Source: Falsihalocynthiibacter arcticus (GTDB taxonomy: Bacteria; Pseudomonadota; Alphaproteobacteria; Rhodobacterales; Rhodobacteraceae). Taken from it: a stretch of DNA of 64,000 nucleotides. Under the pieces are notes generated by a model. The model was not told the origin of the DNA, searched no databases, and saw only the letters and a program-made list of their open reading frames with translations. The DNA is taken from assembly GCF_000812665.2 (NCBI RefSeq), contig NZ_CP014327.1:310001-374000 (forward strand), written 5' to 3'. How positions within the stretch are numbered: the first letter of the stretch is position 1; each line of letters starts with the position of its first letter. The position numbers were made by a program, and so were the translations under genes. Of this stretch, positions 37,893 through 47,560 are shown in pieces.

Positions 37893-38695
37893 CTATGAAG
37901 CCACCCCTTCTTTTTGCGCCGTCCCCGAGGGCACGACGATTAGTGTCACATCCGCCGCCTCCAACATCGCCGCCGTGCGGTCGTCGATGCCGTCGTCTGT
38001 GATAAGAGTATCGATCCGTTTCAGCGGGCAAAGCACAAGGCTGGAACGGTTTGCGAATTTGGAACTATCGACCAGAACGATCAATTCGTCCGCCTGTCCG
38101 ATCAGTTTTTGTTCAGCTTGGATAAGCAAGGGGTCTTGCTCCATCAAACCGAGTGGGCCGATGCCCTGCGCCCCCATAAACATACGGCGCGCATAAAAAT
38201 TACGTGTCACGTCGTTGTCAAAAGGCGACAAAACGATGTTTTGCTCACGGTAGATTATTCCCCCGAAAGCATCACCGTGTTGCGCGAATTCTTTAGCAAA
38301 TGTTCCGCAATGAAGAAGGAGTTGGTAAAGACCTGCATCCGCCGTGACGCTAGGGGGTGCACCATCTGAAACGTGGTTGTTCCCCCGTTAATGATGATGG
38401 GTTCTCCGTCTTCGCAAAGATCTACCGCCGCGGCCGCGATTGCTTGTTTGGCCGCGTTGTTCATCGTTTCATTCACGGAATAGGGACGACCAGAAAGACC
38501 CACAAAGGGAGCCGCAGTTAGAGCTTCGGCCCCGCCCCGTACACGGCGCAAACGCTTTTGTTCATCGAGTGTATTGATGTCCCGACGTACGGTTGCCTCA
38601 GAGGCTCCCGTCAAGGCGCACAGATCAACAACGGTCAGCAATGACCGATCTTGAACGGCGGATAGGATAACGCGGTGACGGTCTTTCTCGTGCAT
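37893..38695 (-). CDS. rhaR: DeoR-family rhamnose regulator RhaR (one-base frameshift in this sequence)
   Basis: DeoR-type repressor. The N-terminal part has the helix-turn-helix (LTVVDLCALTGASEATVRRD), then RVRGGAEAL. The sugar-phosphate sensor domain begins IIINGGTTTFQMV and, after the break, continues GGIIYREQNIVLSPFDND and LIVLVDSSKFANRS. The C5 run 38260-38264 (plus strand) breaks it; one added base gives 267 residues. The ATG at 38695 is preceded by AAGGGGAAG. It presumably binds the inverted repeat at 38760-38800 and controls both rha operons. Confidence 0.88.
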
Positions 38696-38759
38696 ACTTC
38701 TTCCCCTTTGGGTTGCTCTAACGTTCGGCGAGTCGCGACTAATTGTCAATCATTAATTA

Positions 38760-38800
38760 TCATAATCAATCATTCCGCATTGCAGCATGATTGATTATGA
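38760..38800. promoter_or_regulatory. rha operator: 14-bp perfect inverted repeat
   Basis: The arm TCATAATCAATCAT (38760-38773) is repeated inverted as ATGATTGATTATGA (38787-38800) with a 13-base spacer. Additional half-sites TCAATCATT (near 38746-38754) and GTGATTGAC (38808-38816) lie around it. It sits midway between rhaR and rhaD, the expected place for a DeoR-family operator controlling divergent operons. Confidence 0.75.
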
Positions 38801-38884
38801 CTAAAAGTGATTGACCTAAGTGCTACTTCCCGTCAGATTACCCTCAGTTAATCAACTCTTTTCCTGTCGTCCATGGAGACAACA

Positions 38885-40987
38885 ATGACCAAAAGCACCG
38901 ACCTTCAACGCCTTGAAAACAAATGGGATGCGGAGCGTTCCGCAAAGATGACCGAGCCAGAAAAACTGCTCTATCGCTCCAATCTTTTGGGGTCGGACAA
39001 ACGAATCACCAATTACGGTGGCGGCAATACTTCCGCGAAAGTTATGCAAAAAGATCCGCTCACAGGCGATATGACCGAGGTGCTTTGGGTCAAGGGCTCT
39101 GGGGGCGATGTTGGCTCAATCAAGATGGATGGGTTTTCGACTCTCTATATGGAAAAGCTGAATGCATTGCGTGGTATCTATCGCGGCGTGGAGTTTGAGG
39201 ATGAAATGGTCGGCCTCCTGCCGCATTGCACGTTCAACCTGAACCCGCGCGCGGCCAGCATCGACACACCGTTGCATGCCTATGTCCCCGCGAAACACGT
39301 CGATCATATGCATCCCGATGCAATCATCGCGATTGCCGCGGCCAAAGACAGCAAAGCACTGACACAGAAGGTTTTTGGGGATAGCATCGGCTGGTTGCCA
39401 TGGAAAAAACCTGGGTATGAATTGGGCCTTTGGCTCTCGGATTTCTGCGCCAAAAACCCTGACGCAAAGGGCGTGGTTCTAGAGAGTCACGGGCTGTTCA
39501 CATGGGCGGATGACGCTCAGGATTGTTACGATCTGACCCTTGAGATCATTCAAGCCGCGATGGATTGGTTCGCCATGGAAACCGCGGACAAGGCTGCCTT
39601 TGGGGGCGAAAAACACAGGAGACTCAAGGCGGATCAACGCCGCGCAACGGCGGCCCGTTTAATGCCAGCCATTCGCGGCATGGTCTCGGGCCAGCAGCAT
39701 ATGGTCGGCCATTTCACCGACAATGATGCGGTTTTGGAATTCGTAAACGCCAATGATATGGAGCGTTTGGCCGCCCTTGGAACCTCCTGCCCCGACCATT
39801 TTCTGCGCACAAAAATCTGCCCGCTTGTGGTCGACTTTGACCCCGCCAACCCCGACATCGACAAAACATTGGCTGGCCTGGAAGCTGCCGTGACAGAATA
39901 CCGCGAGGGTTACAAAGCCTATTACGAACGGTGCAAACACGCCATCAGCCCTGCATTGCGCGATCCAAATGCGGTGGTCTATCTTGTTCCTGGCGTTGGC
40001 ATGATCACCTTCGCCAAAGACAAGGCAACGGCGCGGATTTCTGGCGAATTCTACGTCAATGCAATCAACGTAATGCGCGGTGCGGACGCGGTTTCTGAGT
40101 ACCAAGGCCTACCCGAGCAAGAGGCCTTCGACATCGAATATTGGTTGCTCGAAGAAGCCAAACTACAACGCATGCCTAAACCGAAATCGCTGGCAGGACG
40201 GGTCGCCCTTGTCACGGGTGGCGCGGGGGGCATCGGATCAGCCACGGCGGAGCGGTATTTGCGCGAAGGCGCTTGCGTGATGCTGGCGGATATCGACGAC
40301 GCAGCCTTAGCGGAAACCGCCGAGATCCTCACAGAGCGATACTCAAAAGATGTCGTGCGCACGGTCAATATGAACGTGACCGAGGAGGCCGCAGTAATTG
40401 ACGCCTATTCCACAGTTGCGGCAGAATTTGGCGGCGTGGATATTCTGGTGTCAAACGCGGGAATCGCAAGTTCGGCCCCAATTGAGGAAACCACGCTCGA
40501 GCTTTGGAACAAGAACATGTCGATCCTTTCGACGGGGTATTTCCTTGTGAGCCGTGAAGCGTTCAACGTGTTCAACGTGCAGAAAATGGGGGGCGCGATT
40601 GTCTTTGTCGCCTCCAAGAACGGCTTGGCCGCTTCGCCCAATGCCTCGGCCTATTGCACGGCCAAAGCGTCCGAAATTCACCTCGCCCGCTGCTTGGCAC
40701 TGGAAGGCGCGCCAAGCGGCATTCGAGTAAATGTTGTCAATCCAGACGCGGTTCTGAAAGGGTCCAAAATCTGGCAAGGCGATTGGCTCGATCAACGCGC
40801 AGACACTTACGGCACCGACAAAAGCGGGCTTGAGGAAATGTATCGCGAGCGTTCCATGCTCAAACGCTCTGTATTGCCTGAGGATATCGCCGAAGCCGCG
40901 TATTTCCTTGCCTCCGACCTTTCGTCCAAATCGACGGGCAATATCATCAATGTGGATGCTGGCAATGTCCAAGCCTTCACCCGCTAA
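38885..40987 (+). CDS. rhaD: Bifunctional rhamnulose-1-phosphate aldolase / lactaldehyde dehydrogenase (RhaD-SDR fusion)
   Basis: A 700-residue fusion. The N-terminal half is a class II aldolase/adducin domain (NYGGGNTSAKVM, with zinc ligands seen in HVDHMHPDA and ESHGLFTW). The C-terminal half is a short-chain dehydrogenase from about residue 435 (GRVALVTGGAGGIGSATAE, catalytic Tyr-Lys in AYCTAKASEIHLA). It splits rhamnulose-1-phosphate to dihydroxyacetone phosphate and lactaldehyde and then oxidises or reduces the latter. ATG 38885 is used because GGAGAC lies 7 bases upstream. The rhaI gene follows 12 bases later. Confidence 0.95.
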   Translation: MTKSTDLQRLENKWDAERSAKMTEPEKLLYRSNLLGSDKRITNYGGGNTSAKVMQKDPLTGDMTEVLWVKGSGGDVGSIKMDGFSTLYMEKLNALRGIYRGVEFEDEMVGLLPHCTFNLNPRAASIDTPLHAYVPAKHVDHMHPDAIIAIAAAKDSKALTQKVFGDSIGWLPWKKPGYELGLWLSDFCAKNPDAKGVVLESHGLFTWADDAQDCYDLTLEIIQAAMDWFAMETADKAAFGGEKHRRLKADQRRATAARLMPAIRGMVSGQQHMVGHFTDNDAVLEFVNANDMERLAALGTSCPDHFLRTKICPLVVDFDPANPDIDKTLAGLEAAVTEYREGYKAYYERCKHAISPALRDPNAVVYLVPGVGMITFAKDKATARISGEFYVNAINVMRGADAVSEYQGLPEQEAFDIEYWLLEEAKLQRMPKPKSLAGRVALVTGGAGGIGSATAERYLREGACVMLADIDDAALAETAEILTERYSKDVVRTVNMNVTEEAAVIDAYSTVAAEFGGVDILVSNAGIASSAPIEETTLELWNKNMSILSTGYFLVSREAFNVFNVQKMGGAIVFVASKNGLAASPNASAYCTAKASEIHLARCLALEGAPSGIRVNVVNPDAVLKGSKIWQGDWLDQRADTYGTDKSGLEEMYRERSMLKRSVLPEDIAEAAYFLASDLSSKSTGNIINVDAGNVQAFTR

Positions 40988-40999
40988 AGGAGCGAATTT

Positions 41000-42274
41000 A
41001 TGATCAAATCTGATATCATCGCCCAAGCAAACGATGCTGCAAACGCTAAGCTTAAGGCAGATTACGACGCCCTTGGCGAAGCCCTTGATCGGCGCGGAAT
41101 TGACATCGCAGCGATCAAATCCAAGGTTGCGAAATACGGCGTGGCCGTCCCGAGCTGGGGCGTCGGCACCGGCGGCACCCGCTTTGCGCGATTCCCAGGA
41201 ACGGGCGAGCCACGCGATATTTTCGACAAGCTTGATGATTGTGGCGTCATCCACCAACTTACCCGCGCCACACCCTCGGTTTCGTTGCATTTCCCGTGGG
41301 ATGCGCAGCCTGCAGCGGACCTCAATAGCAAGGCCGAGGAAGTTGGCCTGACGTTCGACGCAATGAATTCCAACACCTTTCAGGATCAGGAAAATCAACA
41401 GTATAGCTATAAGTTTGGTTCGCTTTCGCACACCGATGCTGCCACCCGTCAACAAGCCATTGACCATAACATCGCCTGTATCGCCTTGGGACGTGAAATC
41501 GGGTCCAAAGCCCTGACGATCTGGGTTGGCGATGGTTCAAACTTCCCCGGCCAGACGAATTTCACCCGTCAATTTGAGCGCTACCTTGAGGCCACACGTC
41601 AGGTCTATAACGCGCTGCCCGAAGACTGGACCTTGTTGACCGAGCATAAAATGTACGAACCCGCGTTTTACTCAACTGTCGTTCAGGATTGGGGTACCAA
41701 CCTTTTGATAGCGCAACAGATGGGCGACAAAGCAAAATGCCTCGTGGATCTTGGCCACCACGCGCCGAACGTGAACATCGAGATGATTGTCGCGCGTCTG
41801 ACGCAATTTGGCAAACTTGGCGGCTTTCACTTCAACGATAGCAAATACGGCGATGATGATCTCGATACGGGAAGCATTGATCCTTACCGTTTGTTCCTTG
41901 TGTTCAACGAGTTGGTCGAAGCGGAGAACAATCCCGACTTCAACCCGATGCATATGCTTGATCAAAGCCACAATGTGACGGACCCAATCGAAAGCCTTAT
42001 GGTTTCTGCCACCGAAGTTCAGCGCGCCTATGCGCAGGCCCTTTTGGTTGATCGAACGGTGCTTGAGGGCTTCCAAGAAAGTAATGACGCGTTGATGGCA
42101 ACCACAACTCTTAAGCATGGTTTCCGCACCGATGTTGAACCCATCCTCGCAATGGCCCGCCTTGAGGCCGGAGGCGCAATCGATCCCGTTGCCGCCTACC
42201 GCGCCTCAAACTACCGCGCGCAAGTCTCGGCAATACGTCCACAAGTGAGTGGCGCGGGAGGCGGTATCGTCTAG
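41000..42274 (+). CDS. rhaI: L-rhamnose isomerase RhaI
   Basis: A 424-residue isomerase of the Rhizobium/Pseudomonas rhaI type, a xylose-isomerase-like TIM barrel, converting L-rhamnose to L-rhamnulose. Metal ligands are visible in LLTEHKMYEP (Glu), CLVDLGHHAPNVN (Asp/His), and GFHFNDSKYGDDD (His/Asp). GGAG lies before the ATG. It is the second gene of the rhaDI operon and converges with tupA 10 bases downstream. Confidence 0.93.
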   Translation: MIKSDIIAQANDAANAKLKADYDALGEALDRRGIDIAAIKSKVAKYGVAVPSWGVGTGGTRFARFPGTGEPRDIFDKLDDCGVIHQLTRATPSVSLHFPWDAQPAADLNSKAEEVGLTFDAMNSNTFQDQENQQYSYKFGSLSHTDAATRQQAIDHNIACIALGREIGSKALTIWVGDGSNFPGQTNFTRQFERYLEATRQVYNALPEDWTLLTEHKMYEPAFYSTVVQDWGTNLLIAQQMGDKAKCLVDLGHHAPNVNIEMIVARLTQFGKLGGFHFNDSKYGDDDLDTGSIDPYRLFLVFNELVEAENNPDFNPMHMLDQSHNVTDPIESLMVSATEVQRAYAQALLVDRTVLEGFQESNDALMATTTLKHGFRTDVEPILAMARLEAGGAIDPVAAYRASNYRAQVSAIRPQVSGAGGGIV

Positions 42275-42284
42275 AGAGAAGCGA

Positions 42285-43090
42285 TCACATTGGGGAGGCA
42301 TTGAAGGTAAACAATGTCTCGCCATTGATGGTGTAGCCATCGATCAACATTTTCGCATGCTCCCCGTGAGCCACCCTTCCAATGTTTCCACCATCTCGGA
42401 TTTGACGTGTGGATGCAATTCGGGGTTCACGGGGATATAGGCGTATTGATTGAATAAAGCGGGGTCGCCCGCGAACAGAAGTTCAAGATCCGCTTTGTTG
42501 CCAAAATTCAACCAACTCGCGCGATCTGACATAACATAGGCGTCCATTCCCGCCGCCGTATTTAGCGTGGCCCCCATGCCAGACCCAAGCTCGCGGTACC
42601 AATCGCCGCCAGCCTTTGGGTCGACACCCGCACTCTCCCACAGGGATTGTTCCTTTTTATGGGTACCACTGTCGTCGCCTCGGCTCACAAAAACCGCCTC
42701 GGTTGATGCAATGTTTTCAAGCACTGAGGTCGCGTCTTTTGCTTTGGAAATTTCGGCGGGGTCTGCCTTGGGTCCGATGAAAACAAAATCGTTGTACATG
42801 ATTTCGCGGCGGTGTGTGCCATAGCCATCCTCAAGGAATTTCTCCTCGGCACCGCGGGAGTGCACAAGGATCGCATCCACGTCGCCCGCCTCGCCCAGAC
42901 GCAAGGCTTGCCCTGTTCCAACCACGAGCAATTCTACGTCAAAGCCGAGATCTTCCTTGATCGCTGGCAGCAAAATATCGGACAGGCCGGAGTTGTGAAA
43001 TGACGTCGTAACAGCCATTTTCATGCTGTCTGAAAATGCGGCGCTGGTTGTCAGTAAGAGGGCGAGTCCCGAAAAAACGATGGGTTTCAT
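42285..43090 (-). CDS. tupA: Tungstate-type ABC transporter substrate-binding protein (one-base frameshift in this sequence)
   Basis: Periplasmic oxyanion-binding protein; a signal peptide spans residues 1-20 (SGLALLLTTSAAFS). Family motifs are AVTTSFHNSGLSDILLP, DAILVHSRGAEEKF and FVSRGDDSGTHKKE, the anion-contact loops of TupA. The main ORF ends early as LTGSMRKC; adding one base at the C4 run 42362-42365 gives GEHAKMLIDGYTINGETLF, the normal C-terminus, ending at 42285 (268 residues). The start overlaps the tupC stop. Tungstate rather than molybdate is inferred from the TupA-type sequence. Confidence 0.8.
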
Positions 43091-43803
43091 TCTACAATAT
43101 CTCCGTTTAAAAACATTTTGGTTTCAGTGTGTTTTGGTGTCGCATAGAACTGCGCGGCTGGGCCTGTTTCGTGAATCCGCCCCGACAACATGAATACGAC
43201 ATCTGTTGCTAGACGGCGTGACTGTCCCAAGTCATGGGTCGCCATCAGAATACGCGTGCCGGATGCGGCCGTGTCCAGAAGGATTTTTTCAATTTCGCGT
43301 GTCGCATGCCCATCTAGGCTAGCACAGGGTTCATCCAAAAAGAGCACTTCTGGACGCCGAATAAGCGCACGGGCAAGGGCCAGCTTTTGTTTTTCCCCAC
43401 CGGACAGGCGCGGTGCCTGTTGATCCAGTTTCGCGAGTAATCCAATGCGCGAGGCCCATTCTCGTGCGCGCTCCTTGGCCTCCGGTTTCGGAGTTTTACA
43501 CAGATCGAGAGGATACATAAGATTCTGCTCAACACTGCGACGCAGCATGATCGGGCTTTGGAAGACGAAGGATTGGGAGTTTTCAGCGATCTCCACAGGT
43601 TGCGCCCAATTTACGCTCCCCTGTGATACGCGCTCAACCCCGTGCATTAAGCGAAGAAACGTCGTTTTTCCAGCGCCGTTCGGCCCCAATACTATCGTGA
43701 TCCCATGGCCAGAAACTTCATGTGTCACGGGACCAATGAGGCGTTTTCCCTTACGCGAAACCACGGCCTCGTTGAGGTTCAACGGTAAAATAGACGTCAC
43801 CAT
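43087..43803 (-). CDS. tupC: Tungstate-type ABC transporter ATP-binding protein
   Basis: A 238-residue ABC ATPase: Walker A LGPNGAGKTTFLRLMHG, Q-loop region FVFQSPIMLRRSVEQN, signature RLSGGEKQKLALARAL, Walker B VLFLDEPCASLDG. The ATG at 43803 is chosen because it overlaps the tupB stop by 7 bases, and earlier in-frame codons fall inside tupB. Acts with TupB and TupA. Confidence 0.88.
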   Translation of the reverse strand: MVTSILPLNLNEAVVSRKGKRLIGPVTHEVSGHGITIVLGPNGAGKTTFLRLMHGVERVSQGSVNWAQPVEIAENSQSFVFQSPIMLRRSVEQNLMYPLDLCKTPKPEAKERAREWASRIGLLAKLDQQAPRLSGGEKQKLALARALIRRPEVLFLDEPCASLDGHATREIEKILLDTAASGTRILMATHDLGQSRRLATDVVFMLSGRIHETGPAAQFYATPKHTETKMFLNGDIVE

Positions 43804-44501
43804 CGCCCCTCCCTTTCGGTGCGGGTCAGCCCGTGGATGGCAAGATTTACCACAACGGCCAATCCGATCAAAACGAAGCCAAGCCCCATTGCGAGCGCAA
43901 AATCGCCTTTCCCCGTTTCCAAAGCAATTGCCGTCGTGAGAACCCGCGTGACGTGGTCGATATTCCCGCCAACAATGATGATCGCACCGACTTCGCCAAT
44001 GGCACGCCCAAATCCGGCAAGAGAGGCCGTCAACAAGGCGCGCCGCCCATCCCACAAAAGTGTCGCGACGCGCTGGCGTGGGGATGTGTTCATCGAGATC
44101 AGAAGATCGTGATATTCCGCCCAGAGTTCGCGCATGCTTTGATGCGCAATGGAGGCAATAAGGGGCGCAATGATAATCACTTGGGCGATGATCATCACCG
44201 TGGGCGTAAAGAGCAATCCGAGTACCCCAAGCGGCCCCGATCGCGAGAACAGCAAGTAAACAAACAGGCCAACCACGACGGGCGGGAGCCCCATAAGCGC
44301 GTTCAACATTGCGATCGCCGTGCGCCGCAATCGAAACCGACGAATTGCAAGCCACGTGCCAAACGGCAAAGCAATAAGGGAGGCAATAAGCGTCGCGCTA
44401 AGCGAAACTTGAAGCGAGCGCAGAGTGATGTCGACTAGGTCTTTGTCAAAGGTGATGAGCAAAAGCAAAGCCGCCTTCAACCCTTCATAAATCTCCGTCA
44501 T
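43797..44501 (-). CDS. tupB: Tungstate-type ABC transporter permease
   Basis: A 234-residue inner-membrane permease with about five helices and the EAA-type loop (EYHDLLISMNTSPRQRVAT, then GFGRAIGEVGAIIIVGGNID). It is first of the three overlapping tup genes. AAGG lies upstream of the ATG. Tungstate supply would serve a tungsten or molybdenum cofactor enzyme; none is identified in the window. Confidence 0.85.
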   Translation of the reverse strand: MTEIYEGLKAALLLLITFDKDLVDITLRSLQVSLSATLIASLIALPFGTWLAIRRFRLRRTAIAMLNALMGLPPVVVGLFVYLLFSRSGPLGVLGLLFTPTVMIIAQVIIIAPLIASIAHQSMRELWAEYHDLLISMNTSPRQRVATLLWDGRRALLTASLAGFGRAIGEVGAIIIVGGNIDHVTRVLTTAIALETGKGDFALAMGLGFVLIGLAVVVNLAIHGLTRTEREGRW

Positions 44502-44628
44502 GCGTCACTACAACCTTACTACTCCCCAAAATACTGGGGGTTTTTCAACGTTGTCGCCCATTCAATGACAGTTTCAAAGCGATATCCACCCTTGGGCAGG
44601 AAAATTATCCGCCCAAAGGGAATTTTCT

Positions 44629-45333
44629 TTAGACTGAACGTGTGAGCCCACCATCAATCCGGAAGTTTTGTCCAGTCGTATAGGCAGAGTCGTCGGACGC
44701 AAGATAGGCGATGAGGGCCGAGACTTCTTTGACCGAACCATAGCGGCCCATTGGGATGCGCGCGCGGCGATCTTGGGTTTCGGGGAGGCTGTCGATGAAG
44801 CCTGGCAACACGTTATTCATCCGCACTTGATCGCCCGCGTATTTGTCGGAAAATAGCTTGCTGAACGCGGCAAGACCCGCACGGAAAACGCCGGAGGTCG
44901 GGAAAAGCGGATCGGGCTCAAACGCCGCATAGGTTGAGATATTGATGATTGAGCCTGCTTTCTGGGCCTGCATAATCGGAGTCACAAGGCGCGTTGGGCG
45001 AATGACGTTCATCAAATACGCTTCCATCCCGAGGTGCCAATCCTCGTCACTGATGTCCAAAATGGGTCCCTTTGGGCCGTGCCCCGCGGAATTAATGAGA
45101 ACATCGATGCGGCCCCATTTGGCCATCGCTTGATCCACTAAGGATTGAAGCGCATCGCCGTCAAGATTGGAGCCTGTGACACCGACTCCGCCGAGTTCAT
45201 TCGCCAAGGCTTCGCCTTTTCCCGAGGAGGACAGGATGCCGACGTGAAACCCCTGCTGGGACAAATGGCGCGCGGCGTCCGCTCCGATGCCGCTACCGCC
45301 TGCTGTGATTAAGGCTACTTTTGAGTGTGTCAT
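44629..45333 (-). CDS. Short-chain dehydrogenase/reductase
   Basis: A 234-residue SDR with cofactor motif ALITAGGSGIGADAARHL, structural NSAGHGPKGP, and segment PTSGVFRAGLAAFSKLF at the usual Tyr-Lys position. There the tyrosine appears replaced (FRAGLAAFSK), so catalysis is uncertain. The start at 45333 follows AGGACATGTACA. A divergent LysR regulator 113 bases away likely controls it. Substrate unknown. Confidence 0.85.
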   Translation of the reverse strand: MTHSKVALITAGGSGIGADAARHLSQQGFHVGILSSSGKGEALANELGGVGVTGSNLDGDALQSLVDQAMAKWGRIDVLINSAGHGPKGPILDISDEDWHLGMEAYLMNVIRPTRLVTPIMQAQKAGSIINISTYAAFEPDPLFPTSGVFRAGLAAFSKLFSDKYAGDQVRMNNVLPGFIDSLPETQDRRARIPMGRYGSVKEVSALIAYLASDDSAYTTGQNFRIDGGLTRSV

Positions 45334-45446
45334 TGTACATGTCCTATTTGTTGATTTGCGCCGAGTATCACTTGAGAAACACCCCTTGACCAATCATGTC
45401 TTGTCGCGTCAGACTGTAGGAAATCTACTGCGTAGTTGGAGCTACA

Positions 45447-46295
45447 GTGCGAAACATCAACCTCAACACCCTTCAAATGTTTGACGCCGCTGCGCGCCAT
45501 CAGAACTTCCGCCTCGCAGCTGAAGAGTTAAATCTGACGCAAGGGGCCGTCGCACAACGGATTCGGCAATTGGAAACGGATCTGGGGCAGCCGCTTTTTG
45601 AACGCTTGCCGCGCGGTTTAAAACTTACCAAACAAGGCCAAGCCTATCACAAATCAATCCACCAAGCGCTGGCAATTATTACCACGGCAACGGCCGTTTT
45701 CAAACCAGACGGACGGCGCATGACACTGAGTGTTCCGCCATCGTTTGCGACAAAATGGTTGGTGCCTCGCCTGCCCGATTTTGAGTGGGCGCACCCAGAA
45801 ATAGAGCTGCAAATTCGCGCCGAGGAAGGCCTCGCTGATTTTAAGAACGACGGAATTGATTTGGCGATCCGTCAAGGCGCGCCGCCCTTTGCCGAAAATC
45901 TCGACTGGGCCCTCTTTGCCCCGTTAAACCTTGTCGCAATAGGGCACCATGATCAGCCGATTACCAGCGTATCAGACTTCGCTCGCTACACCCTCATTCA
46001 GGACAGCCACAAACACTGGGATGCCCTGATTAATGCCGAAGAAATCGCACCAGAGCGCCGTTTTCTTCAATTCAACCAGACCGCGCTCGCGATGGATGCC
46101 GCTCAAAACGGCCAAGGTATTGCGCTTATCCCGCATATTTTCATCAACTTGACAGACAAAGCCCAGCGGGTGCTGTGGTCCCTCCCCGCCAGCGATAACG
46201 TTGGGTTTTACCTCGTTTGGCTAAAGTGCGCCGCGCAGAAAACTGCGAGCGTTGCGGTGCGCGATTGGCTTTTGGGCGCTCTGCCGCCCCGCTAG
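45447..46295 (+). CDS. LysR-family regulator, GcvA-like
   Basis: A 282-residue LysR regulator starting at GTG 45447 (MRNINLNTLQMFDAAARHQN), with helix-turn-helix ELNLTQGAVAQRIRQLE and effector domain LSVPPSFATKWLVPRLPDF typical of the GcvA/DsdC branch. The shared intergenic region contains GTAG-GAAAT-CTAC, a T-N11-A-like element. It probably regulates the divergent SDR gene. Confidence 0.9.
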   Translation: MRNINLNTLQMFDAAARHQNFRLAAEELNLTQGAVAQRIRQLETDLGQPLFERLPRGLKLTKQGQAYHKSIHQALAIITTATAVFKPDGRRMTLSVPPSFATKWLVPRLPDFEWAHPEIELQIRAEEGLADFKNDGIDLAIRQGAPPFAENLDWALFAPLNLVAIGHHDQPITSVSDFARYTLIQDSHKHWDALINAEEIAPERRFLQFNQTALAMDAAQNGQGIALIPHIFINLTDKAQRVLWSLPASDNVGFYLVWLKCAAQKTASVAVRDWLLGALPPR

Positions 46296-46322
46296 AGTTT
46301 GGGGCGGCTAGCCATAGTTTTA
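46283..46322. terminator. Terminator between lysR and mltB-like genes
   Basis: An 8-bp stem GCCGCCCC/GGGGCGGC (46283-46290 with 46301-46308) spans the end of lysR, with its stop codon in the loop, and TTTT follows from 46317. It lies between convergent genes. Confidence 0.65.
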
Positions 46323-47560
46323 TCCGAGCCGTCGGAGGAGTTCTAACGACGGTTCGCCCGTCATCGACAGGCCAACGCTGCGTTGATAATCCCGAATGGC
46401 GTCGCGGGATTTGGGACCAATGACGCCATCACTTCCGCCCGTGTCAAACCCCCGTGCGGTCAAGCGTTCCTGTAGTTTGCGGCGATCATCAATCGTCATC
46501 CCGTTGCTGTCAGGCGGGAAGCTTGTCACCAACGGGCCTGCGCCTGCAATCCGATCCGACAAATACCCAACGCCGATGCCATAATTCACCGAGTTATTAT
46601 AGCGTAGGATGACATCGAAGTTTTGGAACACAAGAAAGGCCGGTCCCGTGGAACCTGCGGGCAGCAAGAGCGCGGCCCCGCCGTGATTTGGGATCGATCC
46701 ACGCGCAGCTTTGACGCCAAGCGCGCCCCATTCTGATGCTGACTTCCGCTTTCCACGCCCTGCGAGGGATGTATTGAAACCTGATGGCAAAATGACCTCA
46801 AGGCCCCAGATTTGCCCCCGTTTCCAACCAGATGCCGAAAGATATGCCGCCGCAGAAGCAAGGGCATCGGTGGGGTCGTCAGACCAAATGTCGCGCCGTC
46901 CGTCGCCTTCAAAATCTACAGCATAGGCGGCGAATGTTGTGGGGATAAATTGTGTGTGGCCCATCGCGCCCGCCCAGCTTCCGACCAGATTATCGGGGGC
47001 GACATCGCCGCGCTGAAGGATTTGCAAAGCCGCGATAAGTTGCTTCTCAAAAAAGACCCCCTGCGACCGTCAAAGGCCAAGGTCGATGTTGCCGAGACGA
47101 CCGAAATATCGCCACGACGCGCGCCATAGTTACTTTCCATTCCCCAAATCGCGTCCGTAGTTTGTCCGGGCACGCCGTAGCGCGCTTCAATTTCCGAGAA
47201 GAGCTTTGCACGCTGCTGAAGCTTGGAGCGCCCCTCTATGACTTTGTCATTGGAGGCAACAATGGCCAAATAATCTTCGAGTGAGCGGGAAAATTCCGTT
47301 TGGTTTCCATCCCGTTCAACCACCCCAGGCAGGAAGCCTGCATTGCGAAACGCAGCGTTGAGAGTAGCTTGCGAGATTCCCTGCGCCTGTGCCCGCGAGC
47401 GAAAGGAAGCGACCCATGCGTCGTACCCTGCGTTGGCCTGAGGACGCAGCCCCGGATCCTCAACAAGGCCGCCAACGTCGCGACGCCCACCGCCTGATGA
47501 GCAGCCCGCCAAAAACGCGGCCAAACCCGCGTTCACAATCCATCTGCGTGTCATGTTCAT
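46320..47560 (-). CDS. Lytic murein transglycosylase, MltB/SLT_2 type (one-base frameshift in this sequence)
   Basis: Lipoprotein that cleaves peptidoglycan glycosidic bonds. The N-terminus (MNMTRRWIVNAGLAAFLAGC) has a lipobox Cys. The catalytic SLT_2 part contains DAIWGMESNYG (general-acid Glu) and, after the break, GAMGHTQFIPTTFAAYAVDF. A C-terminal PG_binding_1 domain ends YQRSVGLSMTGEPSLELLRR. The break lies at the C5 run 47057-47061 or the adjacent A6; one added base gives FFEKQLIAALQIL and 413 residues. The start at 47560 has AAGGACC upstream. Confidence 0.85.

Noticed and set aside
38873-38884. Upstream ATG of rhaD
   Set aside because: GGAGACAAC sits inside it and serves as binding site for the ATG at 38885.
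43087-44355. A 422-residue open frame covering tupC and most of tupB
   Set aside because: The first half is an out-of-frame reading of the permease gene; only the part from 43803 has ATPase motifs.
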